From positions 59,740,721-59,804,720 of the forward strand of contig CM046854.1 of NCBI GenBank assembly GCA_025617745.1: 64,000 bases of DNA, read 5' to 3'. Each line of letters starts with the position of its first letter. The first letter of the stretch is position 1. The stretch is from Heliocidaris erythrogramma. Taxonomy: Eukaryota > Echinodermata > Echinoidea > Camarodonta > Echinometridae. Made by a program: the position numbers and the translations under genes. Under the pieces are notes generated by a model. The model searched no databases. It saw only the letters and a list, made by a program, of their open reading frames with translations, and was not told the DNA's origin. Below are positions 46,501 to 58,500 of the stretch, one piece after another.

Positions 46501-49500
46501 TTGTTATCCAGAAAGCAAATAGAAGATAAATTACTTCCAGACAACAAATTGTGCAAGGGAATATGTGTGGGTAATCTTTCCTTTAAAACCTCATTGACAT
46601 TTCAACAATGAATGTGGTATTTTCACATTAAGCATTTGCACTTTATACAGCCAGGTAACCGTCTCAGGAAACTTTACTTCCTGAAAATAAAATATGCAAG
46701 GAGATATTTCCCATGAAAACGGTTTCCTAGAATTTTGAAGTTAAAAGTGTGTATTGAAGAGTCTTGTCACGTATTCATCAAACAGATTGGACTTACTTGC
46801 TAATGTTGACTGCTCTTCTTCGCTTTCAGTATCGGTTACATTCTTTGTGGTTTCGAAAACTGATTCCACCTGAATAAATAAGAGACGGGACGAATATATT
46901 GTTTATTCTGAAAAATATAACACTAGGTACAGGAAGCTTACTAAATGATATACATTACAGCTTTGCTTTTGTATTTCTTTACAGGGAACTTAAATTGATA
47001 ACAAAGATATCTAATAACGTAAAGCAATTATGTTTGTGAGGGTTACACTTTAACAAAATTCACAAATAAAACTGTTGGAGGATCATAAATTAAACAACAC
47101 ACAAAAATAAGTTGGCAATTTATTTGCAAACATGTGCTACAAGTAGCCTGTGTTGATAATTGCAAAAACAGCAACTATGAAAATGTCTGTGTCCCTTTCA
47201 TCAGCAAAAATATCAGTACACGAAAATATCGGCTTACACAGTAATAGATAAATTTTATTTGCACGGTCGATTTACAGCCCCTCCAAAAATGCTCCTATCG
47301 TCTCTCACCGTATCTAAATGGAAGATTCCGCTTTCGTCTAGCCTGAAGTGTGCTTTGATGCCCTTGTTTTCTGATTCGGAGTTCTTCTCAATGGCTTCTT
47401 TTACCCCTTTGAGGTTCACTTCAGCCAGCTTACGAACTCCAAATGCACTGAAAGAACAAGTCATGATAATGCTTGTAATAATGGCAACTTCAAAGAAAAT
47501 GAATGATGGCTTACTGACACTGATTATATATGGTTCAGAAAATCTCATGAATACCGTTATTTTTAAATTTTATACATGTAGGTATATCTTTTATCATTTG
47601 AGTTTTACCATTTAGGATTTTATCATGATCACCGCTCAGATGAAACAGATGAAAATCAACCAATGATATGGGAAAATATAACTGATTTATAGCAGAAATA
47701 AGGAAATACTGTTTTCCATTTACTTTTTGTAAACAAAATTCATAAATTCTCCATTTTGGGCCAGACAGGTCATGAAAGATAATGTGACTTCCCAACTTCA
47801 CAAACCTGGTGCAAAAATATGTGTAGACTTGAAAGCAAAAAGTCATGAAAATGCACAGCAAAAATTTATAAGCATTGCAAAGTGTTTGCTCAATTTCCAG
47901 AGGGGGGGGGGGGGGGGGGGCGGCATCATGCCCCTTCAAGCCTTTTTGGGGTTAAAGTCTTCCAATTGTCTCTTAACCCTTTCAAGACAATTGTCCACAT
48001 TTTGCTTCAATAACTTTTGATTCAGAGATCTAAAAAATATACTAGATGCATGAGTAGAAAGAGCAAAAAATTCTGCACACACTATGTCCATTTTTGCATT
48101 ACCATATTGCGTTTGATGCCAGGAATTTTAAAAAGGAGAGAAAGTCTTAAAATCGTTAAATTGGCAACACATTAAGAGGTTCAAAATATTTTTGGGGGTC
48201 AAAATTGGCAATTTTTTTCAACTTATCAACAAACTACGAAACCATGTATGTTGTTTTCAAAGACATTACATTTTATTAGAACCATGCAGCATTAAAATAA
48301 AAATATCTTTGTTGCCAATTTGAAGAACAAAATGTGATAAATTTAGCCCTTTAAATACTTCCTGTCATTGAAAGGGTGAAAATCGCTCCTTATGACTTTC
48401 ACTTACTCAAGGTCATCTTCATTCATGACCTTGTCAAGGTCACCATAGTTGACCCTGAAGCCAAAGTCGTTGAAATGCTTGTTGAAGGTCATGACCTTTT
48501 TCTGAGGAAAGGGATTGGCCACACCAAACAGAGTCCTCTTGACGCTACGGGTCACCTCACGGCCATCATCATCAACAAGATCACGCTCAAATTCAACCTG
48601 CATGAATCAAAATAAAGTAATATAGTTTTGTATTTAAGTATAAAAATATCACAAAATATATATATATAAGGATATGGAAGTACATGTATTACCAAATATT
48701 TAGAAAACTTGAGACATGACCAGCAGTACTTGCTCTATGAGACTTATGGGGTGTTGTAAGAAAGTTGCGATTGATTGCAAGTTGCAACTGATCGGTACTG
48801 ACCAATCAAAATCATTGTTGCAAGCGCATCTTCTTGAATGGGCAGACCCTGAACCATTCAGAATGGTTGTTCTAATTTGCTTTACAATTTGCAATTGATT
48901 GCAACTTTTTTGCAACACCCCATTAATGGCTCAGGGGCAGAGGAGTGGTCGAAATCAAGTAGATAAAATAGTACTCTTTGGAAAGTTATTGATCAAAAAT
49001 CATCAAGTGCCTTGGGTATGACATAAAGCTGTAGGTCCCCTGGTTGATTATCTACAGGTATGTAAGTGCATTCGTAGAGGTCAGGTAAAATAAAAACATC
49101 ACATCAATCCTTTTTCACAAAAAAATTGTAACACGATATTAAACACATAACTTATCACCAAATCATCTGAAATCCGAACCATTTTGTTGTTGTTGTTGGG
49201 TTTTTTTTTGTCAAACATTCATATTCAATTTGATTACTTGTTGTCAGTGTTGTTTTTGTTTTTTTTAATAAATAAGGGGAAGAACATTATCATAATACTT
49301 GAGGCATTAGCTTGATTATCTATACTTGCAAACTCATGCATTTCCAGGGAAGACTGTTCGGATATCTTCAAAGTTTCAATCTCTCTCGTTACATTTTTAC
49401 TATTATTCGATCAAACTGATATCAGATATAGGGTGGACTTCCTCTAGTAGAGGTGTTGTGGATCAGTGGATAAGTCCCCAGACTGAGAACCACGAGGCCC

Positions 49501-52500
49501 GGGGTTCGAATCCCTGCAGCACTAGCGTCCTTTGGCAAGACGTTAATCTACATTTGCCACTCTCCACCCAGGTGTTAAATGGGTACCCGGTAGGATGTGA
49601 AAGTTAATGTTGTTTACTTAGCAATGTGGGCGCCACTGTACTGCTCATTGCTGGAATACTCCCCAGGGAGCGGAGAATGTTCACACATTGTGTGCGGGCA
49701 TGCCAGAATCCGATGACCGGGGTAATAATTAACAATATATCTGTAAAGCGCTTAGAGACATCATCGATGTATTAGGCGCTATATAAAAGCGGAGTATTAT
49801 TATTATTAATAACATACACTGTACCTGCAAAATAATAATGTTGATATTACCTGAATGGGAAAAACGTTGGCGTCCTTGATGAGGAACTTCTTCACCTTGA
49901 AACCCTTACTGAGATGAGCAGCATGGTATACTGCCCCGAGCGCCGCCGCTTCATCAGCATTGATGCTCTTCCCAAGCTCCTTCCTAAATCACCAAGATAT
50001 AATAATAATAACTTATAGGGGTAGGCTACCCTTACATATCATTTAAAGACTGCACAAGGACTACCAATTTCAGTTGTATTTTGTGGGCAGTGAGTTTCAC
50101 ATTCGATTACTCATCTATATCTGACTAAGCATTGCCAGGTTTTATGAAATGGGGCATTTCATAAAACTTGTTATCAATAACAACGTACATTTCTATGACA
50201 AATTTGCTCACAGCCAATCAAATGCAACGATTTCAGTAGCTTATATCAAATATCCTAACTTGTCATTGATAATAAGGTTTATGAAAAAGGGCCCTGAAAT
50301 AGCTGTGTAATTCTCATATGACAACTTTGTTGAGCAAACCATAAAGCAGAAATCGAGGAAAATAGTTGATAAATTTACACACATAGCTTTTTTTTTTTCT
50401 CCCCCAATAATAATAATGATAACTATGTTTATATTTCAATATGGCACGAAAAAGAGACATGATAACAAAGCTTTTCGACCTGCACTCATCAGGTTATCAC
50501 GCAGGTATATAACAAAGAGTGCAGGTCGAAAAGCTTCGTTATCATGTCTCTTTTTCGTGCCATACTGAAATTTTGTAGTACCAAGAAATTATTTGTTTAT
50601 ATTGCATACATATCCATCCCAGGGGATGCTCATGGAACCTACAAAGTACTTTTATTACCCTGGCTTTAGCCGAGCTGCCTTAAGGGGCTGAAAGCGTTCA
50701 AGGAATAAATACATTGTCCAGTATTATTAGCATGGAATGTTCACATGAAATACAGATATCAAATGGAGTTTATGAACCAGGGGGGTGTTTCATAAAGCTG
50801 TTCGTAAAGTTACGCATGACTTTATGAACGCCTTGAATATGAAGTGCCAGATAGGATGCCCAAAGTTTTTCCTGATGTTTTAATAAAGTGTGACTGTATT
50901 TCCAATAACCTTAATTAAATTATGGCAAAATACATACTTTGCATTAAAGGGGTACTCCGGCCTGAAATTAATATGAATTGAATAAATAGAGTAAAATTAA
51001 ACAAACAAATCACTGAAAATTTCATCGAAATCGGATGAAAAATAATGAAGTTATGGAATTTTAAGTTTTGCATTATTTTGGTAAAACAGTTATGTGCACG
51101 TCATCATGAATATGCAGTGAGTGAGCTGATGATGTCATATCCCCACTTTTTCTTTTGTATTTTATTATATGAAATTGCAATTATTCAAATTTTCTGCTCC
51201 AAGCCTATAACTAAAAGGAATGACTCCTTATTTAATGTGTAAGTACATCATTGCTGTAACCTATTTTGTTACAAGGGAGATATTTTTTATAGACATGTAT
51301 GAAAAAATGAAAAAATGAAGATTTCATATAATATAGTTAAAAAAGGAAAGTGGGGACGTGACATCATCAGCTAACTCATTACATATTCATGATGACATGC
51401 ATAGAACTGTTTCCCAAAATAATGCAAAACTTAAAAATTCAATAACTTCGTTATTTTTTATCGGATTTCGATGAAACTTTCAGTGTTTTGCTTGTTTAAT
51501 TATACTCTATTCATTCGATTATTATTATTTTCAGGCCGGAGTACTTTTAATGATAAGAATGTTAATCTACATCTGCACAGTTCAACTTTAGTTGATGCAG
51601 CTAAAAATGACTGAGCATCCCATTTGGCTTGTCATATTTAAGTCATCCGTAAAATCATGCGTAACTTTACGAACAGCTTTATGAAACACCCGCCAGTTCT
51701 ATTTTCTATCAAAGTTAATCCTTTGTCTACTGGAAGCGGGTGGTCTCTGTATTAAGCCTATGGGAAAGTGAGAATCCAGTAGTCAACGGGTTAATGATGT
51801 GCACCTGTCCAATCAGGATACTTTGAAATTGGAATTGTACTTACTTTCCTGTAACTTTCAAGAGTGTTTCCTGGACTTTAGGAATTCTTGTTCCGCCACC
51901 CACGAGGATGATTTGATCAATCTCGTCCTAAGAAAACAAAATAATCAAACAAGAAAAACCACAAATTTATGATTCAGTCATGGATCACTGTTGCATGGTG
52001 AGTCATTTTTAAAATTATGCAGTTTATTGCAATGCTCTATTGCAAACATAATCAATGTCCATATTAGTGAGAAATATATAAATAAAATAACTACCTGAAA
52101 AATAAGAAGTACTTGAAGCCAGCTATTTTATAATGAACTGACATCCCCATTATTAGTCAAGTATATTTATATTAAAGCCTATTGAGCCGCTCTATCAAAT
52201 GTTACGATTAAAACGAAAATAGATATTCATGTCCAAAGTAATAAGCCACTTCGGAGATGCAATCTGAGCATGAGCAGATAAAGGTCATCTGTACCAAATT
52301 CTAAAACCCACTGACACTAATATTCGATATGTGCTCATGAATGTCATGTAATCATTATTCAATTATGCACTAATGATGGTGCATTCCATGATATCCAGGT
52401 GGAAGTATTCTTTTTAAAGGGGGAAACAAAAGCTATTCATGAGGCACCTCTATCATTCCCAGAGTTATTTTTCTGAAGTGCACATAAAGGGACCCTCCAT

Positions 52501-55500
52501 GTCTAAAATATCTGTGGATATTTGGGGTCATTTGTGCCATGCGCTAACCCCAAACTGGCTTATTGGACACTTGCTTAAAATATAATGCAAGATTTAATGA
52601 AGGTGCAAAAAAATGACATACCAATGTACTTTACAAACTCGTTAAGAGACATGAACCATCGAAACTTTTATGTGCCATGGTTTTGCCATTTTGGGTATAT
52701 GGTGGAAATAAAAGAGGTGAAACGATATGGTACCATTGTCATTTCTGATGATCGCAGCGCCCTCTCCACAGGTCCACCGACCCTCTCAAAAAGGTCAGAG
52801 GTCATCGCCTCTAGCTCAGCTCTGGTCACATGACCCTTGAAATCCTTGTCATCAAGCAGCCCTTCAATCTGATAGGAAGGGAAAAGAGATCGAGAGAAAG
52901 AGGTCATAATACATGTAGCATTGTGGCTGGTATGTATCATCATCATCAAATCAATAACATCACCTTCTTAGCCATAATCATCATCACCATCAAAACCATT
53001 ATCATCATCAACACCATCATCATAATCACCACCACCACCACCATCATTATAATCATCATCATCATAACCATTATAATCATCATCATCATCATCATAACCA
53101 TTATAATCATCATCATCATCATCTTTATCGTCATCATCATCATCATCATCAGCATCATCATAATCATCATCATCATCATCATTATTATTCACATACCTGA
53201 GCAGTGATATCATTGTTGGCGCTGAGAACCTTCTTGACTCTCTTAGCTTCTTTGAGTAGTTTAGCCATGGCTCTGTTAGACGTCTGTACCTTGTTGCTGG
53301 TCTTGCCCTGCTTGTTGAACATGTCCGCAAGGTGCTTTTGAAGTCGGATCTCCCACTCCAATCCACCAAGTGTTCGGTCAAACCTGTGACGAGCAGAGGG
53401 AGTGCTTGTTATTCTCAATGGGTAATAACATGACTGTAAGGCTCTACAGTAGAACAGTATATAATACTGATGAGGCTACCCTGGGTAAACAAAACATATC
53501 ATTACTTTTATCATCATATGGTTCATTTTTTAGAAAGTTAGTTTTTCAAAAGTTTATATTGGTAATGTCACAGGTCCATAAATATTGAAACATATGTTTC
53601 TTTCACCAGGGGGGTTCGTAACTCCAGAAACAATAAAATATTTGTTTTTTTTTCTGAACATTTGGTGTGTACTTATCCGAACTGACCTTTTACTTGGATT
53701 TATCAAAATATCCCTCTTGTTGGTGGTTAACAACGGAAAAGATCTATTCCATACAAGGGCTGGGTAAAAATATGTGTCCAATAACATAATACAGGTACAA
53801 TAAGATATTTTCTTTGGAGAAAAAGGGAAATTTATGAAATTTTGAGTTCATAGCAAATGAGGGGCTGCTCAAAAAGGATAATCATTGACTTGTTAAGTTT
53901 TGTTCAATTGATCACAAATTGAAAACTAGGTAACTTTCTTATTCTGTAACAGATTTTCTTTAGACTTTCTTTAGACTTTCTCTCATTTTCTATATTCATT
54001 CAAATTCATTTGTTAACAGGGAGACTTTCCCTTTAACAGGGTTGCCACTTAGAATTGATAAAAAAGTCGGAAAAATCATCTAGAATGGGCCCTTGTGTAC
54101 ATAAAAAGTGGTTTTCTATGGCTAAAAATATGTTGAAAAAGTAGGAATTCCTACTTTTGTCTGAAAAGTGGCATCCCTGCTTTAAGAGCAACACGAAGGT
54201 TACAATTATTCTCAACATAACCGGTGAAATAACAGACTGACTTACCCTACTCCCTTAATGGCTAATTGTGGGTTGGTTTCCTGGATGCCTCTTTCTTTGG
54301 TCTTGACGAGCTGGTAACTGACGATGGTAGCGGTCGTACTGCCTGCTCCCATATCATAAAACATGATGTTGTGAGGTGTGGCATTGAAGTCACTACGGCG
54401 GAAGGCCCCATAGTTCAGTGCGACTAAAGAGAGGTAAACAGAATGATTGTAAGAATTGTAAGGGATAATTCAGATGTGAGGGCATAAAATTACAGTACAG
54501 GTAGAATCTTTCTGTAACCTCATAGAACATGTTCAAGTTGCTTTGCCTGAACACTCCAGTATGAAGAGTGACGAGCTGTAAGTGGCGAACGGACCACTTT
54601 TAAAATGTTTTCAAATTTTGCATAGACTCCCTTGTGCCAAAGGAGCTTATGATGACCAAATAAAGTGCTGTGACTTGCCTACCATAGCAACAAATAATGT
54701 TATGTAATATTGATTCCATCGTTAGAGATTCTATCCTATATAACATGTACCGTTTCTCACACTGGGTCCTTAGAAGAAACATCAATATATTTCACAACAT
54801 CAAATCAAAATTTCCATATCACCTTCTGTATTTCATGTGTATTTGATAAGGTCAACTTGTACATAAAAAACATGATCTTTCTACCTTATAACCAGCCTAA
54901 TTCGGAAAGTGGATTGGAAAAGGACATAAAGTAGCTTCAATAGACCGCTCCGGTAATGTATGCAAATTTTATGCATACCTTTCAAACAAAGGATGTTCTT
55001 GGCAGACATAGCTACAAATAATGTACATGCAAACTGGATTCTAAGCATTGAGGCTCATTTATAAAAAGCAGGTTCATGGAATACTCATCACTAGGTGCTC
55101 AGAGAATATATGTGCATAAATTTGTATACATTACAGAAGCGATCTATTGGAAATATTGTATGGCACCCTGAGGAAAGCTTGAAAATACTGATTTCAGATA
55201 TACTGGTTGGTTTTGTAATAGTCTATCAGCCTAAAAAAATAGATCCAAACATTTTAGGAGTTAGGACCCCATAGGTTCTGTAATCTGAGAACATCTGAAA
55301 ACGGGACATCCCTTTGAGTTTAATACCTGCTGCATTGTCATTCATAAGCTGAAGCACCCTGAGACCAGCAAGCTCAGCAGCATACAGGATAGCTCTCCTC
55401 TCAGCTTGGTTAAAGAATGCTGGTACAGTGATCACAGCATCCTTGATGATTTGCTCTGTAATGAGATTGAACCAGGTTACCTCAAGATAAATTGTGTTAC

Positions 55501-58500
55501 CAGTTGGTTTTACACAATGATCCTGAAATAGACTCAGACATGTTGCAGCCCCAAACATTCTGTATGGCTAGAGTGCCCAAGTCTGCACAGTGCCTATGTC
55601 TGCGCACACGCGTAACTGCGCAATTCTAATAAAACAAAACATGCAACGAACACAAACTTTTCATCTTTATCATAGCGATAGGTATTCATGAGAAAAAAAT
55701 GAGTGAAAATATTGAAAAAAGATCTTATTTCATGCATTTTATTCACAAGCCTCAAAATGTTGTTGTTCAAGTCAAAACTCCCGAACTGCGTGTAAAATGA
55801 ATGACAATGAGTGTGCAGACATAGGCACCATTGTTTTTTCAATGTTGAAATTACACGGCCGCCGTTTCTTGCTGTAAATGGCATTGTTCTTGCTCTAATT
55901 TTGATGAGAATTTTTGCAAACTTATTCTTTAGAATATCAGGAATAATATAAAATTAAGCTTTAGAGGAATATTAAAGAAATTCGTGTGAATTTCAGGTCA
56001 AAACCTTAGGTGTGCAGACAAAGGGCTCCCCATCATACAGTATAAAGCCTGAAAAAAGCTTCAAAGAGGTGATGGAGCCTGAAAAAGGGCAAAGGCTTAA
56101 GAACTCCCATCCCTGGTTGTTATTTGCTAGCGTATCCATGGGATATTCTGGGTCATGGGAGTCACACAGTTTAGAGTAGCAGTAAAGGGAAGCTTGAGTT
56201 CTGGGAAAGGTAAAAATAATTTGTGAGCTCTCTCATTCTTTTTGTGTTGGTTTGGAAGATTATCATAATAGATATGTCCCCTGAAAAGGATTGCTCTTCA
56301 AATGCTCTCACATTTAAAATATGACAAGAAACAGCTGAAATGTTCGGGCTGAACATTTGTGTGCAGTCCCATATACACATTTCTGTGTGCAGTGCATGTG
56401 ACTCTCAGCAGGATTTAGTCAATTTATTATCATTTTGGTGATTCCCAAACCTTACAGCATACACCAATTCTTATTTGCCATATAATCAACCTCCCCAATT
56501 GCTTTGAGACAGTTTCTGTGACAATTCAATTTCATGACCAGAATTTAACTTTATCTTTAAAGGGTGTGGCAAGTCGTAATCCATGGGCCTGACCAGTTGG
56601 CCTGACTCGGGGAAATTCGGATACAATCAGGTCCAATCGTGCGCTACCGAAGGAATGTTATTGCCGGATTCCTCGCGCGATCGTTAACTCGAATCCCTCC
56701 ATACGCAACCGACCAATGAGATTCAAATACTGGAATAAAGAACGCGCGATCTTGTTTACTCAAATTTGGGTCAATGTGCGAACTTTTATTAGCTGCGCAC
56801 GATAAATTGAAGTCGCTTTGCTTTGAACTTTGATCCAGAGAAAGGAGCAGCCAACTGTAAAAGCGCCCATAGATTGCGACTTGTCGCTCCCTTTAAACCT
56901 TTACGATAGACTTTGTTGCATGTGACTGCTGGACTCATAATAAAAAGGGAAAGAAGTTAAGATGGGAGGCTTTGTAAATGGGTCATTTCACCAGGTTGGG
57001 ACACACTTCCAATTTTCATACTTACAAAATTTAATTGGAATTTTATCATATGTCTTAAATATTTTTTCACAATTGGTTTGATGGAGTTTGCACGTCATAC
57101 ACAAATCTTTGAAATGATACTAAATATGATTTCACTTGAATTGATTTTCTTTTCATATTTCATATTTTTCCAGCAAATTTATAGTGGAAAAAGTGAGAAA
57201 TTTGTGACATGAAAAATTAGTAAATGGTGAAGTCTAGAAAAAGTATGATGATTAAGTTTAATCTATCCATACTTTTAAATCAGATCACTGTAAGTACCAA
57301 ACTTTCAGGTAGATTCATTTTTCCTGTCATTTATTACTTTGAAATACACAATTCACCTTATCCAAAATTGAAGTGTAGGACGTAACAATGGTGTCAGACT
57401 TTCCTATAATTTTAAATATGTATAAAATATATCTTACTAACCTTAAAGTGTTACAAAATTGGCTTGTAATTATTGCATGTGACCTATTCTAAAGCAAAAT
57501 AACATTTACAGTGACAAAATAATAGTTTTGTTGTAAAAATAACAAATATTATGGTTATTTTAGACGTGGTGTCAATGTTACGTCATGCACACATTTTAGA
57601 CAATTTCTTGTATAACATCTACATGTATGTAAGCTAAGCTAAAGGTGTCAAAGTACATTTTTACTAAATTGATGAACACCATAAATACAAAAATATTAAA
57701 AGTTTGGACATTTGCTGCTTGATGTGTGAAATATGACCATGTATATTCATGGCGTCAATGTTACGTCATACCTGTCTGTTCAAACATAATTTCTTATATC
57801 CCTCATTTATGAATTTTAAATTACGTCAAAAACATTCACCATGTCATGTTAGAGTAAAATGTACAAAGTTGGACAACAATAGTTCTGTTAAAATGTTTTA
57901 AAGTCCATTTGACACAATAGGTGAAATTTATGTGGTGTCAATGTTACGTCAGAAAATGTCTATGGAAGCCTCCACATTTAAAAAATTGAAAAAAGTTAAT
58001 GGCCTTGTACATGTATCATATATTGTTCTATGTGTTAAATTGTGCATTGTCTTCAAGTTAAAGACAGTTCAATGCAATAACAAAACAAGTACTAGCCTAA
58101 AATCACAATTTTAGTGATCTTTGTTATGTCACACTAATGTGTCCCAACCTGATGAAATGACCCAAATACTTGTTGGATGATGTCAGTGTAGATTGTGGAA
58201 GAATAAGACGAGGAGAAATGAAGCAGTTGGTTAAAAATCCAATTCCGAAGGTAATGCTTGGAGAAGAGGATGGGGTCATTAACCCCTTCCATGCCACCAG
58301 ATTTTTGAGCAAATGTCAAAGATGAACTTTTAAGAGTTGAATATTAACTTTCAGTGAGTTTTTTTGTAAGCAAACTGGGCAAAGATATTTTGCATAGGAA
58401 TAAACATTATATTGAAGACACAGGTTTATGTATGAGGAACCTTTCTCACGCCATTCTGAGCCTCAGCGAAATGTCCAACACTCAAATTCTGGGGCAGGAT

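Larger units (their letters stand above)
42834..49983 (-). other. HYOU1: HYOU1 exons for substrate-binding domain and acidic loop
   Basis: Eight exons encode the following: [31 protein letters not shown] with [38 protein letters not shown] with [37 protein letters not shown]; and [13 protein letters not shown] Glu/Asp/Lys-rich insertion follows from 45600 to about 43750. Then come [16 protein letters not shown] and the helical lid start, [17 protein letters not shown]. Human counterparts such as KGIKAHFNLDESGVLSLD and LGNTISSLFGGG are clear. The acidic loop is longer than usual for the family and has its own exons (44705-44496 and much of 43826-43621). Confidence 0.92.

Noticed and set aside
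52932..53190. CRISPR-like array
   Set aside because: Simple trinucleotide repeats without unique spacers in a eukaryotic intron.
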